Source: JAWSVE01 sp050789445 (GTDB lineage: Bacteria; Pseudomonadota; Gammaproteobacteria; Pseudomonadales; Cellvibrionaceae). Taken from it: a DNA stretch of 64,000 nucleotides. The stretch lies in NCBI GenBank assembly GCA_050789445.1, contig JAILXR010000001.1, forward strand, positions 2,232,001 to 2,296,000. The letters run 5' to 3'. The translations under genes were made by a program, and so were the position numbers. Below the pieces are notes generated by a model, which did not search any database, was not told where the DNA came from, and saw nothing but the letters and a program-made list of their open reading frames with translations. Positions 36,389-45,186 of the stretch are shown here, piece after piece (position 1 is the first letter of the stretch; every line of letters begins with the position of its first letter).

Positions 36389-36786
36389 CCTCCTCCACAT
36401 ATCCCTTTACATTAGCACCACACGCAAAAAGTGTCCCACAAGTCATTAGCACTCTGGTCAGACATATCTCACAAGAAATAAGGTCAACAAGCCATATAAG
36501 ACCAATAACCACTTCTCACAAGCTTCTTCGCTTCTAGCCATTCAGGCTTTCTCAACAAAAGCGTAACATTCTCTTTTTATGCGTACTTATGTCATCCGCC
36601 ATTCTCTAAACTTTTTTGATGATTCAGATCATAAACCCAAGGGAAAAATGCATAAAATATGACAAAAATAGTAATCTAGAGAAATAAAAAGTGTAATTTA
36701 TTTTATTAATCCCCATCTAAGACTAAAAGATAAATTACACATACCCTATTACATAGAAATATCATGCGCTGTATGGAGGTCTAGTC
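36389..36786. other. Intergenic region with FNR-like site
   Basis: The stretch follows the polytopic membrane gene and precedes a small membrane protein gene. It is AT-rich and contains ATGATTCAGATCAT (36619-36632), a palindrome matching 8 of 10 fixed FNR positions. No ORF was recognised. Confidence 0.4.
36619..36632 (+). promoter_or_regulatory. FNR-like palindrome
   Basis: ATGATTCAGATCAT is a near match to TTGATNNNNATCAA (only the outermost bases differ on each side). It lies about 155 bases upstream of the small membrane protein start at 36787 and could regulate it. The perfect example at 21830 makes an FNR-type regulator in this organism likely. Confidence 0.35.
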
Positions 36787-37041
36787 ATGCTACAGGACTA
36801 CTGGTACATGCTGCTATTACTGACTGTCGTCAGTATGCTTTTCAGTCGCGGGCAAGGTTTTGGTTATTTAAAATGCTTGATGATTTTGAGCGTTTCTATC
36901 ATCGTTTTTATGATAGAAAATCGCTTAGTGGATATTGGGTTAATCGATCTACAATCTGCTATGTTGGTCTATGGAACAATCGTTTTATTCTTACCCTTTG
37001 TATTTAACACGGTTGAGTGGCGTTCTAAGAATCGACACTGA
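36787..37041 (+). CDS. Small membrane protein
   Basis: An 84-residue protein made of three hydrophobic segments (about 5-20, 27-46, 55-73) ending in a polar EWRSKNRH tail. A strong TGGAGG ribosome binding site sits just ahead of the ATG. No family recognised. The neighbours are a polytopic protein gene and a convergent cytochrome gene. Confidence 0.7.
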   Translation: MLQDYWYMLLLLTVVSMLFSRGQGFGYLKCLMILSVSIIVFMIENRLVDIGLIDLQSAMLVYGTIVLFLPFVFNTVEWRSKNRH

Positions 37042-37084
37042 TTTTAATAAAACGCTTCTACATGAATTTTTGGGGACATGAAAG

Positions 37085-37612
37085 TTACTCATCTGGCTCA
37101 CGAAATTGATCATGGCAACCCTTGCAGGTTTTTCCTGTTGCTCTAAATTCAGACGCAATCAATTCTGCATTTTCACTTTGGGTGGCCTCTAATAATTGAA
37201 TGACAGCTTTAGAAAAGCTATCAATAGCTGACTGAAACTCTTCAGGCTTTTCCCATATATCAGATTTTGCATCTGTCTCAATCTCATGACCACTTAACGA
37301 TTTCACAAAACTTGGACCGCTACCTTCGGGAAACCAGTTCGCCTGATTACGCGTATAAGACTGCAATGTTTTCGCCGCGTAGAACAACGTTGTCGTATCA
37401 GGTTTATCACGGCCTATTTCATCTTTCATGGTTTTAAGTGCTGTCCCCATGTCCTGAAAGTTCGCCTGACGAGCTTCAATCGCTTCCACTAAAATTTGCT
37501 GCTCCGGCGTTAATGGAATGGCTTCTTTTTTACCACAGCCTAATAATGAAAAAGATAAAACGAACAACAGCACACTAAATTTATTCAACGAAAAACACTC
37601 CAACTTACGCAA
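37085..37612 (-). CDS. c-type cytochrome lipoprotein (cytochrome c'-like)
   Basis: A 175-residue exported protein with a lipobox LLGCGK near residue 26 and a haem motif CKGCHDQFREPDE at the very C-terminus. The helical body and the terminal haem site resemble cytochromes c' and the protein at 21184-21762, so the two may be paralogues. The role is probably electron carriage or gas binding. It is encoded downstream of the HiPIP and DUF1552 remnants on the same strand, with its own spacing of about 50 bases. Confidence 0.82.
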   Translation of the reverse strand: MRKLECFSLNKFSVLLFVLSFSLLGCGKKEAIPLTPEQQILVEAIEARQANFQDMGTALKTMKDEIGRDKPDTTTLFYAAKTLQSYTRNQANWFPEGSGPSFVKSLSGHEIETDAKSDIWEKPEEFQSAIDSFSKAVIQLLEATQSENAELIASEFRATGKTCKGCHDQFREPDE

Positions 37613-37665
37613 AAAAGATAATTAAAGACACCTGTAAACAATGACATCTTGGTTTCAAGTAATAA

Positions 37666-38322
37666 TTAAATAAATATTTGATGTAGCGGTTTTGATGTTT
37701 CCATCGAACCCGTACCCCACTTATTCACAGACCGGCCCATCACTTGTTGAAGTGTTAATCCAAGACGCGTTACAGGGTCACCATTTGTTGAAATATGCAT
37801 TCCTGTTTTTATTCGCCCTCCAGCGGAGCCCGCCGTCATCATTGGGATGCCTTGAACAGAATGAATTTTCGCGAATGATGTGTCTGAATGGCTAAGCACC
37901 AAACAATTATCCAGTAATGTTTTATCGCCTTCAGGGATAGACGATAAAACTTGTAAGAAATCGGACCAACCTTCCATATTGGCTTCAACGTAAGTGCTAG
38001 CCTCGACTTGATAACCTAACTCTCTGTCGATAATTTCTTCATGAGTGTATAAATGCTGGCTACTACTACCACCCGCTTTGTGCAAACCTGAAAAAGAATT
38101 TGAGAACACCATATTGAATACATTTGTTTGATTGCAGGCTAATGCCATACCGAGAAGCTCTGCCATCAACCGATGATTTTTTTTCACTGCATTCACTTCA
38201 TAACCGGATAGTAAACCTTCTGGTGGTGCGCTCGGGTTTTTTAACGAGAAGGTTAATGAATTATTAAGCACTCCATGATGTGCAATAAGCTGTGGCCGCT
38301 GCAGGCAATCCATCGACATCAC
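37666..38322 (-). pseudogene. DUF1552 family protein, C-terminal remnant
   Basis: Homology to DUF1552 proteins is visible in MALACNQTNVFNMVFSNSFSGLHKAG, LLDNCLVLSHSDTSFAKIHS, IPMMTAGSAGGRIKTGMHI and the final SKPLHQIF, which is the C-terminal half of a family normally about 430 residues long. The first 15 or so codons are out-of-frame translation of the HiPIP gene's 3' end, so the true start and N-terminal half are missing. It is probably a relic left by deletion. DUF1552 proteins usually occur next to DUF1592/DUF1588 cytochrome-like genes, absent here. Confidence 0.72.
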
Positions 38323-38586
38323 ACTTCCCGCAATTAGACGCGGCTGTATTTTCTTCGGCAGAATAAAGACTGCAATTACTACAATCCTTACCGGTTATTT
38401 TTGACTGCTCCACATATTCTCGCGATTCTCTCGCAAATATTTGCCCTTTACCCATACCAGCGGGATCGAAACATAGTGCCAATTTTTCACCACAGCCTGT
38501 CAGCGCAAGGACGCCCGTTGAAAGCACGGGTAACTGTACGGCGTGAAGCAATAACTTGGGCGAGATAAGTACGGTTTAGCGGGCAT
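38264..38586 (-). pseudogene. High-potential iron-sulfur protein (HiPIP) with a frameshift in its Tat signal
   Basis: The frame at 38264-38551 encodes a HiPIP mature domain: CSNC, then a third Cys at about 16 residues, and AYCTSWSA at the end, matching C-x2-C-x16-C-x12-C. An ATG at 38586 with an AAGGT site opens MPAKPYLSR in another frame; one base missing near 38557-38562 would join it to (R)KLLLHAVQLPVLSTGVLALTGCG, restoring a twin-arginine signal SRRKLL. As it stands, the signal is broken and the reading frame would have to start at TTG 38551. Either a recent mutation or a sequencing error. The protein would be a periplasmic electron carrier. It overlaps the DUF1552 remnant at its 3' end. 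Confidence 0.7.
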
Positions 38587-38658
38587 AGTGTTTACCTTGA
38601 ATCTAGGGTTATAATTTTGAAGACACCGGATGTTAATTTGCTCAAGTATTGATAAGCA

Positions 38659-38710
38659 CTGCACAATCAAGGAAACCAATTTTTTGAAACTGGTTTCCTT
38701 GATTGTGCAG
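38659..38710. repeat. Perfect 20-bp inverted repeat upstream of the TetR gene
   Basis: Arms 38659-38678 and 38691-38710 are perfectly complementary over 20 bases, with a 12-base spacer. A TATAAT sits at 38715-38720, directly after the right arm, and the TetR start is at 38768. It could be the operator of the TetR protein, a cruciform or a hairpin terminator for the leftward side. There is no T run that would make it a plain terminator. Confidence 0.7.
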
Positions 38711-38714
38711 ATTG

Positions 38715-38720
38715 TATAAT
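38715..38720 (+). promoter_or_regulatory. Candidate -10 box of the TetR gene
   Basis: TATAAT exactly matches the sigma-70 -10 consensus and lies 47 bases before the TetR start codon. No good -35 at the proper distance was seen, as this position is inside the inverted repeat. Confidence 0.4.
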
Positions 38721-38767
38721 CTCCCAGCTAGAAGTCAACTCACTCATATTTATACAAAGGTAAAACT

Positions 38768-39379
38768 GTGTTAATTACCCCTCTGACATCACATATCGCT
38801 AAAGATGAGGCAAATACCACATCTACCCGAATAATTGAGGCTTTTGCAGCCAAAGCTCGAGAAGTAGGTATTCGCGCAATTGTCATGGGGGAGCTTGCCA
38901 GTGAAATACACGTCAGCAAAAAAACGCTGTATAAGTATTTTCGAAACAAAGAGGAGCTGGTTCGCGAGCTTATTGTTCGATGGGAAAACCATCTTTATGA
39001 AGCCGCGCCGATAAACGACGGAGATGTAATAGGGCTATTGAAGCGGTGGGTAACGATTTGGGTCAACAATGATGCGCGCTACTCGACAGAATTTTGGCGA
39101 GAATTGCGTGATGAATACCCAGAACTATACCAGCATTATGTTAAATCATTGCTCAGTCGCATGACCTTGATGCGCAAAAAGTTAACCCCTTACTTAAACG
39201 AAGGAATGGATAACCAATTTACGTGGGAAATCTATCGAACATTAATCTCTAATGCAGCCAAGCCAAGGATGTTTGAAAAATTGGAATTATCTCGCGAAGA
39301 ATGCGTCAGTAAAACGTTAGACTTTTGGGTGAAGAGTGCCATCGATGAAGAAAAATTAAAAAATGAGCGTAACAAATAA
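38768..39379 (+). CDS. TetR/AcrR family transcription regulator
   Basis: A 203-residue regulator. The N-terminal HTH (about 20-70) reads AFAAKAREVGIRAIVMGELASEIHVSKKTLYKYFRNKEELVREL, a typical TetR DNA-binding domain. The C-terminal ligand domain is helical and unassigned. The perfect inverted repeat at 38659-38710 is a natural candidate operator, which would make it autoregulated. Divergent from the HiPIP/DUF1552 remnants; the target genes are not clear. GTG is used in the listed start, though an ATG-free N-terminus remains possible. Confidence 0.88.
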   Translation: MLITPLTSHIAKDEANTTSTRIIEAFAAKAREVGIRAIVMGELASEIHVSKKTLYKYFRNKEELVRELIVRWENHLYEAAPINDGDVIGLLKRWVTIWVNNDARYSTEFWRELRDEYPELYQHYVKSLLSRMTLMRKKLTPYLNEGMDNQFTWEIYRTLISNAAKPRMFEKLELSREECVSKTLDFWVKSAIDEEKLKNERNK

Positions 39380-39770
39380 TAAAACAATGAATGCTATTAA
39401 GTCATCTTTTACTTTACGGATGTAAACATCATCGAAATATTTATTTATATAATCCAAACTAAAATTAGCATATCAAATATTGGCAATTAGATTTTCGCCC
39501 ACTTCATACTTTTCTTCATTCAATACTGTTTCATATAACTTCCGGCTGCCAATCGTTTAGACAAGCCATAAAAACGAGACAAAAAAGAGCCGACTAAAAA
39601 GTCGGCTAAAATGGATGAAACTGAAAATATAGTTATACACGATAGGACTTGTGAGTGTTATTTTTCAAAATTAAACTCTTATCATCAATCTAATTTTTCT
39701 AACTTCTTGAGTTTTACTAATGATAGATTGAGTGTAAAAAAACAAGCATGCGCCAAAAACTGCAAAACAA
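39380..39770. other. Intergenic region with terminator
   Basis: The stretch lies between the TetR gene and the convergent DUF937-like gene. It carries a hairpin terminator at 39581-39607. No ORF or repeat was otherwise recognised. Confidence 0.45.
39581..39607 (-). terminator. Rho-independent terminator
   Basis: AGCCGACT (39588-39595) and AGTCGGCT (39600-39607) form a perfect 8-bp stem with an AAAA loop. On the minus strand a T run follows, so it would end the DUF937-like gene transcript, 164 bases after its stop. It may also serve the TetR gene weakly. Confidence 0.75.
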
Positions 39771-40160
39771 TTAACTCATAAGAGACTCATCCATTTCCGC
39801 AGAAAATATTTCTAAGCCAACCTGATTTGAAACCATTTCGGGTAACACTATCGACAACCCAAATGCTGCACTAGCACTATCCACTCCGATCACGTTAGCA
39901 AAATTCTCTATCTGCTTTTGATCAGCAATTTTAAGTAACTCTTTAGGTAAAATTCTTTTACTCTTATCATAATTTAGCCAAGAGTTTAGAATCACTGATA
40001 ACTCTCTATCATCTGCCATCTTTGCCATTAGCGCGACCATATCGATTCCGAGTCCATTCTCACCAAATACTTCTAAAAGACCATCAACAACAATTTTTTC
40101 GCTAACTTGTAAGTTCAGATTATTAATTAATAACCTTGCACCAAATATTGCGTTATTCAT
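39771..40160 (-). CDS. DUF937/YidB-like protein
   Basis: A 129-residue protein resembling the YidB (DUF937) family: LLEVFGENGLGIDMVALMAKM, LNSWLNYDKSKRILPKELLKIADQKQIENFANVIGVDSASAAFGLSIVLPEMVSNQVG (about 50-115). The ending ILPKEL...QIENFA...VLPEMV is the usual signature. The function of the family is unknown. A single gene with its own terminator. Confidence is moderate because the N-terminal part is less typical. Confidence 0.75.
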   Translation of the reverse strand: MNNAIFGARLLINNLNLQVSEKIVVDGLLEVFGENGLGIDMVALMAKMADDRELSVILNSWLNYDKSKRILPKELLKIADQKQIENFANVIGVDSASAAFGLSIVLPEMVSNQVGLEIFSAEMDESLMS

Positions 40161-40765
40161 ATATAGACTCCTTTCTGTATTAACAGAATGAAAACCTTAC
40201 GCATCACTTAAATCAAAAAATTTTTTCTTCTTTTTGGTTTAGTAAGACCTGACTCCAAAAAATCCAAAAAGCGGCGAGAAAATTAAAATAAAATCTACTG
40301 ATTTAAGTCGTAAGATACAAAATGGAATGTTGTGTAGAACGGCTTAAAAGATTCTGTCATTTTTTTGGAATTCTTTTTAAGCAACCCCAATAAGAATCAG
40401 TCCCATGTCTTATTGAATAAAAAAATGACTCAATCAACCAATGCGGCCATTGTACATAGTAAGGCGAGGGATGAATGTCAAAGATAGTAAAATACAAGCA
40501 TTGCTTATACTCATATTATCCACTAGAAAAATCTTTTTATTATCCGAAAGCAAGAAAACAATGTAAATCATATAACTAAGTGAATTTTACTATCATTTCC
40601 TCTTGTCCCATTTCTCACTTTAATGCTTTAAAAGAGTGTTTGAGGAAGCTGCAAGAACTAGGTATTGTGACGGGCAATTCCACTTAATCGTTTTTTCAAT
40701 TTTTTTCATCATTGGCCTAGATTTTAGAAAAGCACTTATTTACCAAGTAACTTGAAAGGCATGAC
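40161..40765. other. Long AT-rich intergenic region
   Basis: This 605-base region has no convincing gene. An 11-bp inverted repeat, GATAGTAAAAT (40483-40493) with ATTTTACTATC (40584-40594), is spaced 90 bases apart. The MFS gene at 40766 follows with a GAAAGG site. Nothing else was recognised. Confidence 0.4.
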
Positions 40766-42025
40766 ATGAGCAGTTCGAATCCGGCCATCAAAAAACCCAT
40801 CTACTACGGCTGGAAAATTGTTTCCGCATTGCTAGTCATTCTCACATTTACATCTGGCCTCAGTTTTTACAATCATGCCGTTATATTAAACGCCTTATCT
40901 GAACAGCCAACTTTTACAGTAAGGTCAGCATCTTTCGCTGTGTCTTTATTTTTTCTAACTGCAGGTATTGCTGGTTTAGGTGTTGCAAAATTATTGTCTA
41001 AATTTAATCCCAAATATTGCATTATTTTAGGTGCTCTTTTGAGCTGTATTGCATTGGTTTCTTTAGGGTTTGTTAAAACAGTTGTTCAGCTTTATTTAGT
41101 TTATATGATTTTTGGTGTTGGCTTTTCTGCTTCAGCACTTCTCCCTGCCACTACACTGGTCGCCCGATGGTTTCAGCGTAAGCGAGCTGTCGCGCTATCG
41201 ATTGCCTCAACGGGCCTCTCTCTCGGCGGTGTTGTTATTACACCAGTTTGTGCAGCTATGGTTGAACAGTTTGGCTTATCCAAAGCAGCACCTTACATGG
41301 GGATGATGTATTTGCTTGGCATTATCCCTACCGCTTGGTTTTTTATTAAATCAAAACCAGAAGATCTCGGATTACAAATTGACGGAATAGAAATAGCAGA
41401 AACAACATCGTCAAGTCATGAGAATACACCGATAAAAATTGATGGGATCTCTTTTGATCAAGCCAAAAAAGGAAAGTTTTTTTGGGGGCTAGGGATAAGT
41501 TATATTTTCTTAATGATGGCGCAAGTAGGTGGAATTGCACATCAATACGGCTTAGCAAAAGAATCTCTATCTGAAAGCCAAACTGTTCTTGCCTTAACCG
41601 TTTTACCTATTGCGAGCATCATTGGTCGCTTAGTAGGCGGCTGGCTCGTCAGCAATATGTCTATCAGAGTTTTCGCATTATTGATGATGGCATTACAAGC
41701 CATCTCCATGGTCGTACTCGCATTCTCAAGTGGAATGGTTGCATTGTGTTTTGGACTTGCAGTCTTTGGTATTACCGTCGGTAATTTATTAATGTTACAG
41801 CCATTGTTAATAGCAGAGGCTTTTGGCTTACTCGACTATGCGAAAATATTTTCAATAGCCAATTTAATGTCATCTTGGGGAACAGCGTGCGGACCAATAG
41901 TCCTAGGTTTTACTTATGCACTTAGTAGCAACACTTATACGCTGGCGTATTTAATCGCAGGCTTAGCAGGACTCGCGGGGCTTATTTTATTTTGGTTTGC
42001 AGGGCCTGTTGATCAGCGTGACTAA
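40766..42025 (+). CDS. MFS transporter (OFA/MCT-like)
   Basis: A 419-residue membrane transporter with 12 expected segments. The start PIYYGWKIVSALLVILTF and motifs FGVGFSASALLPATTLVARWFQRKRAVALSIASTGLSLGG (about 115-155) resemble the oxalate/formate antiporter and monocarboxylate MFS group. It probably moves an organic acid; the substrate is unknown. No operon partner; the gene is convergent with the lipase foldase gene 8 bases beyond. A GAAAGG site supports the start. Confidence 0.88.
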   Translation: MSSSNPAIKKPIYYGWKIVSALLVILTFTSGLSFYNHAVILNALSEQPTFTVRSASFAVSLFFLTAGIAGLGVAKLLSKFNPKYCIILGALLSCIALVSLGFVKTVVQLYLVYMIFGVGFSASALLPATTLVARWFQRKRAVALSIASTGLSLGGVVITPVCAAMVEQFGLSKAAPYMGMMYLLGIIPTAWFFIKSKPEDLGLQIDGIEIAETTSSSHENTPIKIDGISFDQAKKGKFFWGLGISYIFLMMAQVGGIAHQYGLAKESLSESQTVLALTVLPIASIIGRLVGGWLVSNMSIRVFALLMMALQAISMVVLAFSSGMVALCFGLAVFGITVGNLLMLQPLLIAEAFGLLDYAKIFSIANLMSSWGTACGPIVLGFTYALSSNTYTLAYLIAGLAGLAGLILFWFAGPVDQRD

Positions 42026-42033
42026 CTGGGTGA

Positions 42034-43161
42034 TTATTCCAATAAAGCATTAACTCGTATTATTTCAGTTTCTGAAAAATATTGACTTTGAAGGTCATGA
42101 ATAGCAATAAGTAAATCGCTTTCTTGTAGCTGCGTATTGCTAAATAGTTTATTTTTTTCTTGTTTATAGTTTTTAAGTTTTTTATTCCACTGCCTTCTTT
42201 TTTCATCGAGTTCAGCTAGTCGCTGTGCCGCTTCACCCCCTAATCTATTTTGTCTGATTTGATATACATCAAATTCTGAAGCCCCCTTTTCTTTAAGATC
42301 GATAACCTCTCTTCTCACATCTGTTATTTTTATCGCCTTATCTCTCGCATTAACTATTGATACTGGAAGCTCTTGTTGCAGCATTTGAAGTTTGATATTT
42401 TTTTCATCAGGACTTGTTGACATATTCGTCATTAATATTTTTTGCCTTTCTACGATATATTTATTACTCGCCTCCTCTTCGAAAAAGAAACCGTCAGCCA
42501 TTTCACGTCCAAGATGAAACCGCCTTAATCGATAAAGTTCATCAAATAAACTAGCAATTCCAACATTATCTACACTCATCATATCTAGGTTTACAACAGC
42601 TTTCCGGTAATCTAAATAACGAGACATGTCATCCATTACATCAGCAATGATTTTTTTTGAATAATCTCTGTCTATTAAATACTGCATTAATGCCGACTTT
42701 AGTATCGGCAATTCATGGCTAGTGGAACTTAGGCCGATAAAAAAATCGAGTAAATCACGCAGCTCTTGGTCATAGATCAATCCACCCTGTAAATCTAGAT
42801 TAATATTGCCGTCTATATCTATATCCTCGACCTCTTCAGAACGAGTTAACTTAACTTCAGCAAACCTTTTAAGTTTTTCTGGCGAATCAATAACTTTAAT
42901 TCCAGGATAATCTTTCTCTACATATTCAGAATTGATCTGTGCTGTTTCTTTCGATCCATCGATGAACACATCAGAAATGAGCAAGGGACTATTTTCGCAA
43001 CAATCCATTAAACCAGACATATCCTTCCACGCATAAAAAACTAGAAATATAGCGCATAAAAAACAAAAAACTAATTTATATTTTGTTTGTTTAATCATAG
43101 ACGAATAAGTAGTTCCAGCCATTTTTTTGAATCTATTGTCGAGCACAAGGCCCGACAACAT
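42034..43161 (-). CDS. Lipase chaperone (foldase, LifO family)
   Basis: A 375-residue inner-membrane-anchored periplasmic foldase. It has an N-terminal membrane segment (about 27-45), then the Lif core with LDLQGGLIYDQELRDLLDFFIG (about 115-140; the family RxxFDY-type motif is here as LIYDQELRDLLDFF), and a helical C-terminal region with the charged EKRRQWNKKLKNYKQEKNKL. It directs correct folding of the lipase encoded immediately upstream (28 bases apart, same strand). Family members act one-to-one with their lipase. Confidence 0.88.
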   Translation of the reverse strand: MLSGLVLDNRFKKMAGTTYSSMIKQTKYKLVFCFLCAIFLVFYAWKDMSGLMDCCENSPLLISDVFIDGSKETAQINSEYVEKDYPGIKVIDSPEKLKRFAEVKLTRSEEVEDIDIDGNINLDLQGGLIYDQELRDLLDFFIGLSSTSHELPILKSALMQYLIDRDYSKKIIADVMDDMSRYLDYRKAVVNLDMMSVDNVGIASLFDELYRLRRFHLGREMADGFFFEEEASNKYIVERQKILMTNMSTSPDEKNIKLQMLQQELPVSIVNARDKAIKITDVRREVIDLKEKGASEFDVYQIRQNRLGGEAAQRLAELDEKRRQWNKKLKNYKQEKNKLFSNTQLQESDLLIAIHDLQSQYFSETEIIRVNALLE

Positions 43162-43189
43162 CTATTTTTAATTTAATATGAATATTGAA

Positions 43190-44182
43190 TTACAAGCCGG
43201 CTTTTTTTAATCGGTTTGCATGCTGGCGGAAAAGCGAGACTGGATCTGTTGAAAATATTGCCGTTAACCCCACAACCTGATTCACTTCGTCCAAATGGTT
43301 CATATTGTAATTTGTACTAATCACCTTTCCCAATTGCTGGCTACATCGAGAAGTCAATCCATCATTGGCCTCTCCAAATGCAAGTGACGTTAGAGACAAC
43401 AAATAATCACTAGGATCGAATATATTTGTTAAAGTTGAACTCCCACCCCAGGAATAATAAGCGACGCCATTCACTTTATGTGCGCCATCATTTGCACAAT
43501 AAGATGAAGCGATACCTGCAGGAAATTTTTGATTGAAGGCAATACTCCCCTCAGTGCTTAAGGAGGAAAGAGCGGCAACGCCATCTTGCTGAAATCCTCC
43601 CGTAGACATTAAATCGATTAACGAGAAAAATGCATTTGAAACACTCTCTAATAATTGGTTATCGCCATCAACCATATCAGCAACAGCTGAACCCCAATTA
43701 ACACCACCTACTGATGTCACTGATGCGACCAAATCGGGGCGAACGCCTGCCACATATCGAGCCGTCATAGACCCATGACTATGCCCTATTAAATTCACCT
43801 TACCCGAGCCTGTGACGGCAACTATTTCTTCCACCTGAGCCAATAACTGTTCGCCCCGAACCTCACTAGAATTAGCAGCTGCAACTTGAACCACATATAC
43901 GTCTGCACCACTTCGCTCTAACGATCTTGGAATCCCATTAAAATATTGCAAAACATCTCCAATATTATCGAACCCAGCAAGTCCGTGTACTAAAACAATG
44001 GGATAACGAGTGTCGGTATAACCTGACGCCTGAAGTGAACTAGTAAAACTTAAAAGAGAGAAGAAAAACATCATCGATAGACTTGAAAACAGTTTTTGTA
44101 ATTTTTTATTATCGTTTTTCGGCTTGTTTATAGTTTGATGTGATAAATGATTGAATTGCATTAGTTGCTGCTTTAATCGCAT
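43190..44182 (-). CDS. Secreted triacylglycerol lipase (Lif-dependent, family I.1/I.2)
   Basis: A 330-residue exported lipase. The signal segment is at about 33-52 (LSMMFFFSLLSFTSSLQA), so the actual start may be at an internal Met. The oxyanion region is VLVHGLAGFDNIGDV (about 63-75) and the nucleophile lies in GHSHGSM (about 134). The Asp of NDGLT and the His in NMNHLDEVNQ complete the triad, with the same segment giving the calcium site. The family needs a foldase, which is encoded just downstream. Substrates are long-chain triacylglycerols, outside the cell. Confidence 0.92.
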   Translation of the reverse strand: MRLKQQLMQFNHLSHQTINKPKNDNKKLQKLFSSLSMMFFFSLLSFTSSLQASGYTDTRYPIVLVHGLAGFDNIGDVLQYFNGIPRSLERSGADVYVVQVAAANSSEVRGEQLLAQVEEIVAVTGSGKVNLIGHSHGSMTARYVAGVRPDLVASVTSVGGVNWGSAVADMVDGDNQLLESVSNAFFSLIDLMSTGGFQQDGVAALSSLSTEGSIAFNQKFPAGIASSYCANDGAHKVNGVAYYSWGGSSTLTNIFDPSDYLLSLTSLAFGEANDGLTSRCSQQLGKVISTNYNMNHLDEVNQVVGLTAIFSTDPVSLFRQHANRLKKAGL

Positions 44183-44611
44183 GGATATTTCTCCGATTTT
44201 ATTATTGTTTAAGGTGATATCTAACTGTCATTATTTTTTGAGTTGTTAACATCGGTGTTAGTTCTTATCCTGAAACCTTTTGTATCTTTATCCTGTGACG
44301 TTGCTTGATGTTGCTATAGGTATGTTGCTATAGGTATGTTGCTATAGGTATTTTGATTTTTTCAGTTCCTCCAAGCTAACTAAGATTTATCAATTAATTC
44401 ATAGTATGTAAATTATTTGCCATCCAAATCAAACTTTATCTGTGGATTGTAGGTCATATGAAATTGTGTAAGTATAGTTGTTTACTAAGGTGGCAAGCTG
44501 TTACAGGAAGTGACAAAACATATCATCAGTAGGTTAATAGAACTCATCGTTCACCTATGCCGACCATATAAAAGAGCAGATCAAAAGACGTTTCATTACA
44601 GAGGTGATCAC
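44183..44611. other. Intergenic region with a tandem repeat
   Basis: The promoters of the leftward lipase and the rightward lipoprotein should lie here. The region contains a 14-bp unit repeated three times (44308-44349). An in-frame extension of the following gene to 44510 is possible but less likely than the ATG at 44612. Confidence 0.45.
44308..44349. repeat. Triple 14-bp direct repeat
   Basis: ATGTTGCTATAGGT occurs three times head to tail at 44308-44321, 44322-44335 and 44336-44349. Short-unit repeats of this kind can bind a regulator or vary in copy number; neither is shown. Confidence 0.8.
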
Positions 44612-45169
44612 ATGCAATCGTTTAATCGCACATCCATATATATTATTAAATTCTCAGTAGTAATGCTCACAATGGCCCTTGTAGCCTGCAGTAGTCGCCC
44701 AGTGTATTCACCAGCAGAAAAATCTGGAAATGTTGGATTTTACGAATCAAAATTGACCAATGATCGGTATCGTGTCACTTTCATTGGCTATCCTTCAACA
44801 TCTGGAGATGATGTACAGAATTTCGTTTTACTTCGCGCTGCCGAACTTACTCTTCACAATAATTTTGATTGGTTTAAAATTGTTAACCGATCGCTAACAG
44901 AAAAATCTAAAAATAACGAACCCTCTTTCAGCATAGGATTATCGTCAGGCTGCTATCCATTCGGCTGTCGGTCAATCGGTTCTCGATTTTATTCTGGCTT
45001 ACGCGTAGACAGCGAAAATTATTCTGACCGCTATAAGGCAACCATCGAAATACTAATGGGCAGTGGAAAACCAGAGGATCCGAGCAAAGTCTATGACGCT
45101 AAAGAGCTTGAGAAAAATCTAAAAGCACCAATAGCAGGTGAAACAAAAATTAAATCAGAAGAAGGTTAA
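44612..45169 (+). CDS. CC0125/CC1285 family lipoprotein
   Basis: I start at the ATG at 44612 (MQSFNRTSIY), which has GAGGTGATC just upstream; the longer frame from 44510 has no such site. The product is about 185 residues with lipobox VACSS near residue 27. The mature part has YRVTFIGYPSTSGDDVQNFVLLRAAELTLHNNFDWFKIVNR (about 48-90), the CC0125/CC1285 family signature. Function unknown. It is convergent with the MFS gene at 45187. Confidence 0.83.
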   Translation: MQSFNRTSIYIIKFSVVMLTMALVACSSRPVYSPAEKSGNVGFYESKLTNDRYRVTFIGYPSTSGDDVQNFVLLRAAELTLHNNFDWFKIVNRSLTEKSKNNEPSFSIGLSSGCYPFGCRSIGSRFYSGLRVDSENYSDRYKATIEILMGSGKPEDPSKVYDAKELEKNLKAPIAGETKIKSEEG

Positions 45170-45186
45170 AAAAGATCGCCTTTTAC

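Noticed and set aside
40483..40594. 11-bp inverted repeat with 90-base spacer
   Set aside because: AT-rich arms at this length can arise by chance; no gene context makes it a clear site.
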